Below, in pieces: positions 8,486 through 17,983 of a stretch of DNA of 32,002 nucleotides. The first letter of the stretch is position 1; every line of letters begins with the position of its first letter. The position numbers were made by a program, and so were the translations under genes. Origin of the DNA: Paracoccaceae bacterium. GTDB taxonomy: Bacteria; Pseudomonadota; Alphaproteobacteria; Rhodobacterales; Rhodobacteraceae. The DNA lies in NCBI GenBank assembly GCA_027082975.1, contig JALWTH010000011.1:1-32002 (forward strand), read 5' to 3'. The notes under the pieces were generated by a model, which saw only the letters and a program-made list of their open reading frames with translations, was not told the origin of the DNA and ran no database searches.

Positions 8486-11200
8486 ATGAAGACCTCGGTT
8501 GCCTCCTATTGCTACCAATGCGTCGCCGGGCCGGACCTGATGCGGGTCGATATCGAGGACGGCGTGCCGGTGGGCATCCGCCCCAGCGAGGCGGCCGAGG
8601 CGATCCACCCGGCCCATGGCAAGGTCTGCGTCAAGGCTTTCGGCCTGATCCAGAAGACCAACAACCCGCACCGGATCAAGACCCCGATGCTGCGCACCAA
8701 TCCGAAAAAGGGCCGCGGCGAGGATCCGGGCTGGAAGCCGGTCAGCTGGGACGAGGCGCTGGGGCTGATCTGCGCGCGGCTGAACGCGGTGCGCGAAAAG
8801 GGCCTTCTGGACGAAAGCGGCTTTCCCCGCGTGGCGGCGAGCTTTGGCGGCGGCGGCACGCCGACTTCCTATATGGGCACGTTTCCGGCCTTTCTCGCCG
8901 CCTGGGGGCCGGTGGACATGTCTTTCGGCTCCGGTCAGGGGGTCAAGTGCTACCACTCCGAGCATCTCTACGGCGAGTTCTGGCACCGCGCCTTTACCGT
9001 CTGCCCGGATACGCCGCTGGTGGAATACATCATCAGCTTCGGCGCCAATGTCGAGGCTTCCGGCGGGGTCTGCGGGGTGCGCCGCCATGCCGATGCTCGC
9101 GACCGGGGGGCGAAGCGGGTGCAGGTGGAGCCGCACCTGTCGGTCACCGGGGCGTGCAGCGCCGAGTGGGTGCCGATCCGGCCCAAGACCGACCCGGCCT
9201 TCATGTTCGCGCTGGTGCATGTGCTGCTGCACGAGGTCGAGCGCGCGCGCCTCGATCTGCCGTTTCTCAAAGAGCGCTCTTCCTCGCCCTATCTGGTGGC
9301 GGAAAACGGCTACTACCTGCGCGACCCCGAGACCCGCAAGCCGCTGATCTGGGATCGGAAAAGGGGCCAGGCCGTGCCCTTTGACACCGAGGGCGCGGAC
9401 CCGGCGCTGGAGGGCAGCTTCACCGCTTCGGGGCTCGAGATCGGCCCGGACGATACCGAGTGGCGGCACGAAAACGCCCCGGTCCAGACTGCCTTCGCCA
9501 AGCTGGTCGAGCATGTCGCCCCCTACAGCCCCGAATGGGCCGGCGAGATCTGCGACGTGCCCGCCGAGACCATCCGCAAGGTGGCGTTCGACTATCTCGA
9601 CCACGCGCGGGTCGGGGCGACCACCATGGTGGACGGGCAGGAAATGCCCCTGCGCCCGGTGGCGATCAGCCTGGGCAAGACCGTCTCCAACGGCTGGGGC
9701 GGCTACGAATGCACCTGGGCGCGCACCCTGATGGCGGTGCTGGTGGGCGCGCTCGAAGTGCCCGGCGGCACGCTGGGCACCACGGTGCGGCTGAACCGTC
9801 CGGCCGACAATCGCTGGTCCAGCGTGGTCCCCGGCCCGGACGGCTTCATGAATTACCCGATGAACCCGACGAAGAAGGGCGAATGGGTCGAATCCGGCCC
9901 CTCGCGCCACGCCCACCAGACCCTGGTGCCGCTGGCGGCCAATTCCCCGTGGAGCCAGGCGCTTGGCCCCACCCATCTGGCATGGATGTGGCAGGGCAAG
10001 GGAGCCGAGCACCTGCCCAAGCCGACGCCGCCCGACGTGTGGTTCGTCTATCGCACTAATCCGGCGATCAGCTTCTGGGATACCGGCAAGGTCGAGGACG
10101 CCATCGCCAATTTCCCCTTCACCGTCGCCTTTGCCTATACGCTCGACGAGACCAACCACATGGCTGACGTGCTGCTGCCCGAATGCACCGATCTGGAGGG
10201 GCTGCAACTGATCCGCATCGGCGGCTCCAAATATATCGAGCAATTCTGGGACCATCAGGGCTTTGCCCTGCGTGACCCGGCGGCGAAGCCGATGGGTGAG
10301 GCGAAGGATTTCACCTGGATTTCCACCCAGCTTGCCAAGGGCACCGGGCTTCTGGAGAAATACAACGCCGCCATCAATCGCGGCGCCCACGGCGTGCGGC
10401 TCTATGGCGAGGGCTGGGATCACTCGCTGGAGCCGGGCGAAGAGCACGGGGTGGAAGAAATCTGGGACGCCACCTGCCGCGCCGCCTCGGCCGAACTGAC
10501 CGGGGGCGAGGCGCATGACGGGCTCGAATATTTTCGCGAGCATGGCTTCCGCACCCGGCCGTTTCCCCGCGCGCGCTGGTATCTCTACCCGGCCATGGTC
10601 GAGCAGGGCCTGCGCTTCGAGCTGCCCTATCAGGAGCGGCTCAAGCGCATCGGCGCCGAGCTTGGCGCCCGCCTGCACGAAAAGGGCATCACCTGGTGGG
10701 ACCGGCAATTGCGCGAATACGAGCCGCTGCCGCATTACCAGGACCTGCCCGGCCTGTGGAGCCAGGCGCTTGAGGAAGCCTATGACGTCAGGATCGGCGA
10801 TTATCCCTTCTGGCTGCTCACCGCGCGCTCCATGCAATACAGCTGGGGCGGCAATGTCGCGATCCAGATGATCCACGAAGTCGCCGCCAATGTCGCCGGT
10901 CATGGCGGCGTGGTGATGAACCCGCAGGCGGCGGCGCGGCTGGGGGTGGAGGAGGGCGACGTGGTGCGCATCCTCTCGCCCAGCGCCGAGACCAGCGGCA
11001 GGGCGATCCTGCGCCAGGGTATCCGCCCCGACACGCTGCTGATGATCGGCCAGTTCGACCACTGGAAGACCCCCTTTGCCGCCGGGCACAGGGCCCCGAG
11101 CATGAATGCGCTCACGCCCATGCTCATGGCCCTGACCGACGCCACCGGCTCCGGCGCCGACCTGGTGCGGGTGCGGGTCGAGAAGGGGGGCCGGCCATGA
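8486..11200 (+). CDS. padB: Molybdopterin-dependent oxidoreductase catalytic subunit; probable phenylacetyl-CoA:acceptor oxidoreductase PadB-like
   Basis: 904 aa bis-MGD family: N-terminal Cys cluster, PVSWDEALGLI, VFRTNP-type region (VWFVYRTNPAISFWDTGK), FAYTLDETNHMADVLLPE, C-terminal MNPQAAARLGVEEGDVVRI. Supported by neighbours (phenylglyoxylate dehydrogenase, PA-CoA ligase). Confidence 0.75.
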   Translation: MKTSVASYCYQCVAGPDLMRVDIEDGVPVGIRPSEAAEAIHPAHGKVCVKAFGLIQKTNNPHRIKTPMLRTNPKKGRGEDPGWKPVSWDEALGLICARLNAVREKGLLDESGFPRVAASFGGGGTPTSYMGTFPAFLAAWGPVDMSFGSGQGVKCYHSEHLYGEFWHRAFTVCPDTPLVEYIISFGANVEASGGVCGVRRHADARDRGAKRVQVEPHLSVTGACSAEWVPIRPKTDPAFMFALVHVLLHEVERARLDLPFLKERSSSPYLVAENGYYLRDPETRKPLIWDRKRGQAVPFDTEGADPALEGSFTASGLEIGPDDTEWRHENAPVQTAFAKLVEHVAPYSPEWAGEICDVPAETIRKVAFDYLDHARVGATTMVDGQEMPLRPVAISLGKTVSNGWGGYECTWARTLMAVLVGALEVPGGTLGTTVRLNRPADNRWSSVVPGPDGFMNYPMNPTKKGEWVESGPSRHAHQTLVPLAANSPWSQALGPTHLAWMWQGKGAEHLPKPTPPDVWFVYRTNPAISFWDTGKVEDAIANFPFTVAFAYTLDETNHMADVLLPECTDLEGLQLIRIGGSKYIEQFWDHQGFALRDPAAKPMGEAKDFTWISTQLAKGTGLLEKYNAAINRGAHGVRLYGEGWDHSLEPGEEHGVEEIWDATCRAASAELTGGEAHDGLEYFREHGFRTRPFPRARWYLYPAMVEQGLRFELPYQERLKRIGAELGARLHEKGITWWDRQLREYEPLPHYQDLPGLWSQALEEAYDVRIGDYPFWLLTARSMQYSWGGNVAIQMIHEVAANVAGHGGVVMNPQAAARLGVEEGDVVRILSPSAETSGRAILRQGIRPDTLLMIGQFDHWKTPFAAGHRAPSMNALTPMLMALTDATGSGADLVRVRVEKGGRP

Positions 11201-12789
11201 CCCGCTGGGCGATCACCGTCGATCTCTCCCGCTGCGTGGGCTGCCAGACCTGCACATCCTCGTGCAAGCACGCCAATGCCACCGCGCCGGGCGTGCAATG
11301 GCGCAAGGTGCTGGATTTCGAGGTCGGCAGCTTCCCGGACGTGGCGCGGGCCTTTGTCCCGGTGGGCTGCATGCACTGCGAAGAGCCTTCCTGCCTCGAA
11401 GTCTGCCCCTCCACCGCCACCCGCAAGCGCGATGACGGGATCGTGACGATCGACTACGACATCTGCATCGGCTGCTCCTATTGCATCGTCGCCTGCCCCT
11501 ACCAGGCACGCTACCGTGTGGATGCGCCCGAGCCCGCCTATGGAAGGGGCCGGCAGATGCGCCACGAGGCGGTCAGGGCGGATCCGAAGCGGCTGGGGGT
11601 GGCGCAGAAATGCACCCTTTGCGCCGACCGGATCGACAGCGGCCTTGCCACCGGGCTGGTGCCGGGGCTGGACGAGGCGGCGACGCCCGCCTGCGTCGCA
11701 TCCTGCATCTCCGGCGCCCTGCAGATGGGCGATCTGGATGACCCCGAGAGCAATGTCTCGCAGCTATTGCGCGAACATGCGCATAGCCGGATGCACGAGG
11801 ATCTGGGCAACGGGCCGGGCTTTTATTACCTGCATGAGCGCGCCGGCCCCGATGCCGCGCCCGCCGGCCCGCCGCCCATGGCCGAAGACCCGCCCGGCCT
11901 CGCCGCCGTCTCGCCCAGGCTGCAGACCCAATGGGACTGGCGCGCGGCGATGAACTTCATACTGGGCGGCTCCGGCACCGGGCTGTTTGCGGCCAACATG
12001 CTCGCGGGGCCGTCCTCATGGTGGATTGCCCTTCTGGCGCTGGCCATGGTGGGCGTCGGGCTGGCCCATGTCTGGGCCGAGATCGGCAAGCCCTGGCGCT
12101 TTCTCAATGTCTATCGCCACCCGCAGATGAGCTGGATGACCCGCGAGGCGATGATTGCCCTGCCGTTCTTCGCCCTTGGCGGGCTGGGCTGGCTGATGGG
12201 GGTGGCGGGCCTCGGCCCGGCGCGGCTGGCTGGCGCGGCGGGGGCGCTGTTCGCGCTGGGCTTCCTCTATGCACAGGGGCGCATCCTCAGGGCGGCCAAG
12301 GGCATCCCGCTCTGGCGCCGCCCCGAGATCGTGGCGCTGATCCTGGCAACCGGCCTTGCCGAAGGCGCGGGCCTGCTGGCTGCGCTGCTGGTGGCGCTGG
12401 AATGGCCCGTGCCCGGCTGGCTTCCCGGCGCCCTGGTCCTGCTGCTGGGGCTGCGTTTCGTCGCCTGGCGGCGCTTCCGCACGCACATCCGCCGGGACGG
12501 CGCCCCGACCAAGGCCATCGCCGCGCTCAACGCCTGCCCGGCCCTGACCTTCGCCCCCCAGGCGGCGCTGGCGGCACTGACGCTTGTCGCCCTCCTGCCC
12601 CTCTGGGCGCCGGTCGGCGAACTGGCGCTGTTCCTCGCCGGGCTCGGGGCGGCGGCGAGCGGCTGGGCCTTCAAGTACAATCTCATCACCAGGGCGGCCT
12701 ATGACCAGGGTTATGCCCTCAACAGAATGCCAGCCCGGGGAGCGGGGAAGTCGCGCGCAGGGCTCCAGCCGGGCTGGACCAGAGCCTGA
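11197..12789 (+). CDS. Fusion of DmsB-like 4x[4Fe-4S] subunit with DmsC-like membrane anchor (PadC-PadD-like)
   Basis: N-terminus CVGCQTCTSSCKHAN, CMHCEEPSCLEVCP, CIGCSYCIVACPYQARY, CTLCADRI...CVASC; from about residue 250 a polytopic region (FLNVYRHPQMSWMTREAMIALPFF, DmsC-like). Confidence 0.75.
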   Translation: MTRWAITVDLSRCVGCQTCTSSCKHANATAPGVQWRKVLDFEVGSFPDVARAFVPVGCMHCEEPSCLEVCPSTATRKRDDGIVTIDYDICIGCSYCIVACPYQARYRVDAPEPAYGRGRQMRHEAVRADPKRLGVAQKCTLCADRIDSGLATGLVPGLDEAATPACVASCISGALQMGDLDDPESNVSQLLREHAHSRMHEDLGNGPGFYYLHERAGPDAAPAGPPPMAEDPPGLAAVSPRLQTQWDWRAAMNFILGGSGTGLFAANMLAGPSSWWIALLALAMVGVGLAHVWAEIGKPWRFLNVYRHPQMSWMTREAMIALPFFALGGLGWLMGVAGLGPARLAGAAGALFALGFLYAQGRILRAAKGIPLWRRPEIVALILATGLAEGAGLLAALLVALEWPVPGWLPGALVLLLGLRFVAWRRFRTHIRRDGAPTKAIAALNACPALTFAPQAALAALTLVALLPLWAPVGELALFLAGLGAAASGWAFKYNLITRAAYDQGYALNRMPARGAGKSRAGLQPGWTRA

Positions 12790-12826
12790 CGGGTGAGGAC
12801 GCGGGCAGCAAGGGAGGAAAAGAGGG

Positions 12827-14137
12827 ATGAGCGAAGCACCCGATTTCATGTTTGACCGCGAGACCGAGACCATGCCGCGCAAGGCGCTTGCCGAGCTTCA
12901 GGCCGAGCGCCTGCGCTGGTCGCTCGAGCGCGCCTACGAGCATGTGCCCCATTACCGGCAAGCCTTCGACGCGGCGGGGGTGAAGCCCGGCCGGCTCAGG
13001 ACCATCGCCGACATCCGCCACTTTCCCTTTACCGTGAAAACCGATCTGCGCGACAATTACCCCTTTGCGATGTTCGCCCAGCCGGTCAATACGCTCGCGC
13101 GCATCCATGCTTCTTCCGGCACCACCGGCAAGCCCACGGTGGTGGGTTATACCAAGGCCGACGTGGAGCGCTGGGGCGACCTGATGGCGCGTTCGCTCGC
13201 CTGTATCGGCGCGCGGCCGGGCGATATCGTGCATAATGCCTACGGCTATGGCCTCTTCACCGGCGGGCTCGGGGCGCATTACGGCGCCGAGCGGCTGGGC
13301 TGCGCGGTGGTGCCGGTATCGGGCGGCGGGACCGAGCGGCAGGTAACGCTGATCGAGGATTTCAGGCCCCGCATCCTGTGCTCGACGCCCTCTTACGCGC
13401 TCAACATCGCCGAGGTGGCCACGCAGATGGGGGTGGACATCGCCGCCGGCTCGCTCGCGCGGGGCATTTTCGGCGCCGAGCCCTGGAGCGAGCAGATGCG
13501 CGCCGAGCTCGACCGCGCGCTGGGGCTGAAATCGGTCGATGTCTACGGGCTCAGCGAGATCATGGGGCCGGGCGTGGCGGTCGAATGCGACACCGCGCGC
13601 GCCGGCCTGCACGGCTGGGAGGATTGCTTCCTGTTCGAGATCATCGACCCGGAGACGCTGGAGCCCCTGCCCATGGGAGAGGAGGGCGAGCTGGTCATCA
13701 CCACGCTGACCAAGGAAGCCATGCCGATGATCCGCTACCGCACCCGCGACATCACCCGGCTGACCGACGAGCCCTGCGCCTGTGGGCGCACGCATCTGCG
13801 TATCCTGCGGGTGACCGGGCGCGATGACGACATGCTGATCATCCGGGGCGTGAATGTCTATCCGAGCCAGATCGAAGCGGTGATTATCGGCCTCGAGGGG
13901 CTGGCGCCCTACTACCAGATCCGCCTGTTCAAGGAGGGCCACCTGGACGCCATGGCGCTGGAAGTCGAGGTGCAGCCCGGCGTGCCGACCGATGAGCAAT
14001 CCCTGTGCGCGCGCGCCGCCGAGCTGCGCCACCATATCAAGTCGGTGATCGGCGTGACCTGCGAGGTCGTCGCCAAGGGTCCGGGCGAAATCCCCCGCTC
14101 CCAGGGCAAGGCCGTGCGGGTGGTGGACGAGCGCTGA
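12827..14137 (+). CDS. Phenylacetate-CoA ligase (PaaK/PadJ family)
   Basis: HASSGTTGKPTVVGYTKADVERW, YGLSEIMGPGVAVEC, YRTRDITRL, GRDDDMLIIRGVNVYPSQIE; 436 aa. Confidence 0.9.
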   Translation: MSEAPDFMFDRETETMPRKALAELQAERLRWSLERAYEHVPHYRQAFDAAGVKPGRLRTIADIRHFPFTVKTDLRDNYPFAMFAQPVNTLARIHASSGTTGKPTVVGYTKADVERWGDLMARSLACIGARPGDIVHNAYGYGLFTGGLGAHYGAERLGCAVVPVSGGGTERQVTLIEDFRPRILCSTPSYALNIAEVATQMGVDIAAGSLARGIFGAEPWSEQMRAELDRALGLKSVDVYGLSEIMGPGVAVECDTARAGLHGWEDCFLFEIIDPETLEPLPMGEEGELVITTLTKEAMPMIRYRTRDITRLTDEPCACGRTHLRILRVTGRDDDMLIIRGVNVYPSQIEAVIIGLEGLAPYYQIRLFKEGHLDAMALEVEVQPGVPTDEQSLCARAAELRHHIKSVIGVTCEVVAKGPGEIPRSQGKAVRVVDER

Positions 14138-14152
14138 GTCGGAGGGGAGGAT

Positions 14153-14209
14153 ACGATTTTTCGCAGAAAAATCGTGCCTCCGGCGGGAGTATTTGCAGAA
14201 AGATGAAAG
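14153..14209 (+). terminator. Hairpin plus conserved trailer, copy 1 of a repeated element (between convergent ligase and korB)
   Basis: ACGATTTTT-CGCAG-AAAAATCGT perfect stem (14153-14175), then GCCTCCGGCGGGAGTATTTGCAGAAAGATGAAAG; near-identical inverted copy at 26332-26390. Confidence 0.65.
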
Positions 14210-14222
14210 GGGGCTCTCTGGG

Positions 14223-15047
14223 TCAGATCTCGAACCGGGCCTCCAGCGCGCCGATATCGCCCACCTCGTCGCTGACGCTGGCGTGGTAGGGGCGGCGTTT
14301 GCCGCGGTAGAGGATGCCGGTATTCATGCCGTCGTCGGTCATGATCCGGCGCGCGGCGCGGGCCGGATCGTCGGTCTCGGGTACGCTGGCCTTGTGGACC
14401 TTGCCCTTCCATTCGCGCTCGTCGGGGCGGAAGGTGACGCAGGGGCTCAGGATCTCGACAAAGGAAAAGCCGGGATGCCTGATCGCCTCGGCGATGGTTG
14501 CGGTGCAGCCCTTGATGTCGCCGGAAAATTCCCGCGCCACGAAATTCGCCCCCGAGGCCAGCGCGATCACCAGCGGGTGAAAGGGGCTGAGCCCGGTGCC
14601 GCCGGGTGAGAGCGCGCTGTCCCAGTCCGGCTCGGTGGTGGGCGAGGGCTGGCCCTTGGTCATGCCGTAGACGCGGTTGTCCATGACGATATAGGTCATG
14701 TCGATATTGCGCCGACAGGCATGCAGGAAGTGGTTGCCGCCGATCGAGAAGCCATCGCCATCGCCCGAGAGCGCCAGCACGGTGAGATCGGGGCGGGCGA
14801 CCTTGAGCCCTGCGGCCACCGGCAGGGCGCGGCCGTGCACGCCGTGGAAGCCGTAGCAATTGGTATAGGCGGGGATGCGTGAGGAGCAGCCGATGCCGGA
14901 GATCGCCGCCACCTGTTCGGGCGGGCGCCCGGTGGCGGCGAGCGCCCGGGTGATCGACATCAGCACATGAAAATCCCCGCAGCCCGGGCACCAGATCGGC
15001 GTCAGGTCGGACTTGAAGTCGCTCGCTTTCAGGTTCGGCTTGTTCAT
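14223..15047 (-). CDS. korB: 2-oxoglutarate:ferredoxin oxidoreductase beta subunit (KorB)
   Basis: MNKPNLKASDFKSDLTPIWCPGCGDFHVLMSI, SGIGCSSRIPAYTNCYGFHGVHGRALPVAAGLK, LSGDGDGFSIGGNHFLHACRRN. Start chosen at 15047; longer ORF rejected. Confidence 0.88.
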   Translation of the reverse strand: MNKPNLKASDFKSDLTPIWCPGCGDFHVLMSITRALAATGRPPEQVAAISGIGCSSRIPAYTNCYGFHGVHGRALPVAAGLKVARPDLTVLALSGDGDGFSIGGNHFLHACRRNIDMTYIVMDNRVYGMTKGQPSPTTEPDWDSALSPGGTGLSPFHPLVIALASGANFVAREFSGDIKGCTATIAEAIRHPGFSFVEILSPCVTFRPDEREWKGKVHKASVPETDDPARAARRIMTDDGMNTGILYRGKRRPYHASVSDEVGDIGALEARFEI

Positions 15048-16768
15048 GCTGGGCTCCAATCGCGCAGGGTGGCGGCTATCTCTTCCGGGCCGATCAGGTC
15101 GGGGCCTTCGCGGTTCAGCTGGCGGACCTCGCCGGGCAGGTCCATATGGGCGCGGATATGGCGGTAGAGCTGACCCGAGGCGTTCTGCTCGACCACCAGC
15201 ACCCGCCTCGCCCCCTTCAGCGCTGCCTGAAGCTGCTGCACGGGCAGAGGCGAGATCAGGCGCAGGGCGATGAGGCGGCAACTGCCGTCCAGCGCCTCGC
15301 GCGCGGCGCCGGCCATCGAGCCCCAAGTGAGGATCACCGTTTCCGCCTCTTCCGGCCCCTCGGTCTCTCCCCAATGGTCGCCGAAGTCGAACAGCTCGAT
15401 CTTGCGCGCGCGTTTGGCCATCTGCTCGCTCTGATCCCTGGCCGCCGAAGAAGGCGCGCCGCTTTCGCCATGGGTCAGGCCGTCGGCGGTGTACTGGCCG
15501 CCGGGCTGGCCGGGAATCGCCATCGGCGACACGCCGTCGGCGGTGAGTGCATAGCGCTGGTAAGGCTCGCCGGTGGCGCGAAATGCCTTGCGCCGGGTGA
15601 GGAACTGCATGTCGGCCGGGCGGTCGATCACCACCCGGGCCTGGCCGATCGACTGGTCGGAAAGCACGATCACCGGGGTTTGCAGGCTCTCGGCCACATG
15701 CACCGCCCATTGGCCGGTGAAAAGGCAGTCGGCCACGCCGAGCGGTGCCAGCACCACATGCGGCGCGTCGCCATGGAAGCCATGGACGGCGATATTGAGA
15801 TCCGACTGCTCGGACTTGGTAGCGATGCCTGTGGAAGGCCCGACCCGCATCACGTCCACCACCACCACCGGCGTTTCCGAGGCTGCCGCGAGCCCGAGGC
15901 TCTCCATCATCAGCGCGAGCCCGGGCCCGGACGTGGCCGTGACCGAGGGGCGCCCGCCGAAGGAGGCGCCCAGCGCCATGTTAATCGAGGCCAGTTCGTC
16001 CTCGGCCTGCAACAGCGCCCCGCCGATGCGCGAGAGCGCCGGGGAGAGGTATTCGAGCAGGTCGGTCGCCGGGGTGATCGGATAGGCGGCGGCGAAGCGG
16101 ATGCCTCCGCGCAGGAGGCCGAGCCCCATGGCCTCGTTGCCGGTGATCAGCCAGCGGCGCGAATCGTGCTCCGGGGCGGGGGCGAGCAGGAAGGCGGGAG
16201 CGAGCGCTGCGGCCGCCTTCATCCCGGCCTCCAGGCAGGCGCGGCCGCTATCGACCGCCGCCTGCCCCTTGCGCCCGAGCCTGGCGGCGATCACCTCCAT
16301 CACCGCCTCTTCCCCGAAGCCGATCAGACGGGCGATCAGCCCCACCGCGACCATGTTTTCCCGCCCGCCGTCGATCTGCTTGGCCAGGGCGGCGATCGGC
16401 ACTTCGGCGATGGTGCAATCGGCTTCCTGCACCGCGCGGGGAGGGGTGCCGGAAGCCGGGTCGGCGATCACCAGCCCGCCGCTGGCCACCGGCATGGCGG
16501 AGATGAAGCGGTCGGCATTTTTCCAGTCGAGCGCGACGAGGATGTTGAAATCGCGCGCCATGGTAAAGGCGGGCCTGGTCGCAAGTCGCACCAGCGCCGC
16601 CGCCTCGCCGCCCCTGATCTGCGGGCCGACCGAGCGCGTCAGCAGCCCGTGCCAGCCGCCCTTGCCGGCCGCCTCCAGCAGGATCGCACCTGCGGTGATC
16701 GCCCCCTTGCCACCCGTGCCGACCACGGCAAAGGAGACATTTTCGAGTGCTGATTGCCTGTCTGCCAT
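15044..16768 (-). CDS. korA: 2-oxoglutarate:ferredoxin oxidoreductase alpha subunit with fused N-terminal gamma domain (KorA)
   Basis: MADRQSALENVSFAVVGTGGKGAITAGAILLEAAGKGGWHG gamma domain, then GNEAMGLGLLRGGIRFAAAYPITPATDLLEYLS, ATSGPGLALMMESLGLAA; ATGA-type overlap with korB. Confidence 0.88.
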   Translation of the reverse strand: MADRQSALENVSFAVVGTGGKGAITAGAILLEAAGKGGWHGLLTRSVGPQIRGGEAAALVRLATRPAFTMARDFNILVALDWKNADRFISAMPVASGGLVIADPASGTPPRAVQEADCTIAEVPIAALAKQIDGGRENMVAVGLIARLIGFGEEAVMEVIAARLGRKGQAAVDSGRACLEAGMKAAAALAPAFLLAPAPEHDSRRWLITGNEAMGLGLLRGGIRFAAAYPITPATDLLEYLSPALSRIGGALLQAEDELASINMALGASFGGRPSVTATSGPGLALMMESLGLAAASETPVVVVDVMRVGPSTGIATKSEQSDLNIAVHGFHGDAPHVVLAPLGVADCLFTGQWAVHVAESLQTPVIVLSDQSIGQARVVIDRPADMQFLTRRKAFRATGEPYQRYALTADGVSPMAIPGQPGGQYTADGLTHGESGAPSSAARDQSEQMAKRARKIELFDFGDHWGETEGPEEAETVILTWGSMAGAAREALDGSCRLIALRLISPLPVQQLQAALKGARRVLVVEQNASGQLYRHIRAHMDLPGEVRQLNREGPDLIGPEEIAATLRDWSPA

Positions 16769-16813
16769 TCGGCCGCCTCCCGCGTGGTGAATTTGACGGT
16801 TGACCCAAAACAT

Positions 16814-16826
16814 GTATTCGAGTACC
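16814..16826. promoter_or_regulatory. Operator-like motif GTATTCGAGTACC in the korA/had divergent promoter region
   Basis: Matches GTAYTnnnRTACC; lies 45 bp from the korA start and 87 bp from the had start. Confidence 0.55.
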
Positions 16827-16913
16827 AATTTACGGTAATTGAGAACGCGCAGCATGTCAACAAGGCCCTGACCGCAGAAAATCCGGGGAAACGGGCCCAA
16901 ACGGGGGAGAATC

Positions 16914-17972
16914 ATGGCGCGGCGCTGGCAGATGGTTTCGCAGGGAGAGCCCCTGCAGATGGTCGAATTCGAGCCCGCCCCCCCGGGCCCCGGCGAGGTG
17001 GTGGTGGAGGTGGCGGGCTGCGGCGTCTGCCATACCGATCTGGGCTTCTACTACGATGGCGTGCGCACCAATCACGCCCTGCCGCTCACCCTGGGCCACG
17101 AGATTTCCGGCGTGGTCGCGGCTGCCGGGGAGGGGGCCGAGGACTGGATCGGGCGCGCGGTGATCGTCCCCGCCGTGATGCCCTGCGGCGAATGCGATGC
17201 CTGCAAGCGCGGCAGGGGCACGATCTGCAAGGCGCAGAAGATGCCGGGCAACGACATAGAGGGCGGCTTTGCCTCCCACATCACCGTGCCGGCGCGCGGG
17301 CTCTGCCCGGTGGATACCGAAAAGCTCGCGGCCCAAGGGCTGAGCCTCGCCGATGTCTCGGTGGTGGCCGATGCGCTCACCACCCCGTATCAGGCCGCGG
17401 TGCAGGCCGGGATCGGCGCGGGCGATCTGGTGATCGTCAACGGCGTGGGCGGGGTCGGCGGCTATGCGGTGCAGGTCGCCCACGCGCTGGGCGCTACCGT
17501 GGTGGCGATCGACGTGGTGGCGGAAAAGCTCGCCGCCGTGGCCCGGTATGGCGCCGCGTTCACGCTGGACGCCCGCGAACATGACCCGCGCAGCCTCAAG
17601 GGCGCGATCCGCGACTTTGCCCGCGAAAACGGCCTGCGCTCGCGCGAATGGATCGTGATGGAATGCTCCGGCACCGCGACCGGGCAGAAGGCCGCCTTTG
17701 GCCTGCTCACCCATGGCGGCACCATGTGCGTGGTCGGCTTCACCATGGACAAGGTGGAGGTCAGGCTTTCGAACCTCATGGCCTTTCACGCCCGCCTCCT
17801 GGGCAATTGGGGCTGCCCGCCCGAGCTTTACCCCGGCGCGCTGGCGCTGGTCGAGGAGGGCAAGGTCAAGCTCGCGCCCTTCATCGAGCACAGGCCGCTC
17901 GACGAGATCAACGAAGTCTTTCGCGCCGTCCATGCGGGCGAGACGATCAAACGCCAGATCCTGGTGCCCTGA
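16914..17972 (+). CDS. had: 6-hydroxycyclohex-1-ene-1-carbonyl-CoA dehydrogenase
   Basis: Zn-dependent MDR alcohol dehydrogenase ([65 protein letters not shown]), directly upstream of oah-dch-bcr. Confidence 0.92.
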   Translation: MARRWQMVSQGEPLQMVEFEPAPPGPGEVVVEVAGCGVCHTDLGFYYDGVRTNHALPLTLGHEISGVVAAAGEGAEDWIGRAVIVPAVMPCGECDACKRGRGTICKAQKMPGNDIEGGFASHITVPARGLCPVDTEKLAAQGLSLADVSVVADALTTPYQAAVQAGIGAGDLVIVNGVGGVGGYAVQVAHALGATVVAIDVVAEKLAAVARYGAAFTLDAREHDPRSLKGAIRDFARENGLRSREWIVMECSGTATGQKAAFGLLTHGGTMCVVGFTMDKVEVRLSNLMAFHARLLGNWGCPPELYPGALALVEEGKVKLAPFIEHRPLDEINEVFRAVHAGETIKRQILVP

Positions 17973-17983
17973 AGGAGAATGGA

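Noticed and set aside
8033-11089. 1018-aa minus-strand ORF antisense to padB
   Set aside because: Antisense frame of a high-GC gene; the translation is His/Gly/Ala/Arg-rich with no family signature, and the sense strand encodes a clear molybdoenzyme.
16769-16915. N-terminal extension of korA up to 16915
   Set aside because: It would translate through the divergent promoter and the operator-like motif; the MADRQSALENV start at 16768 matches the expected gamma-domain beginning.
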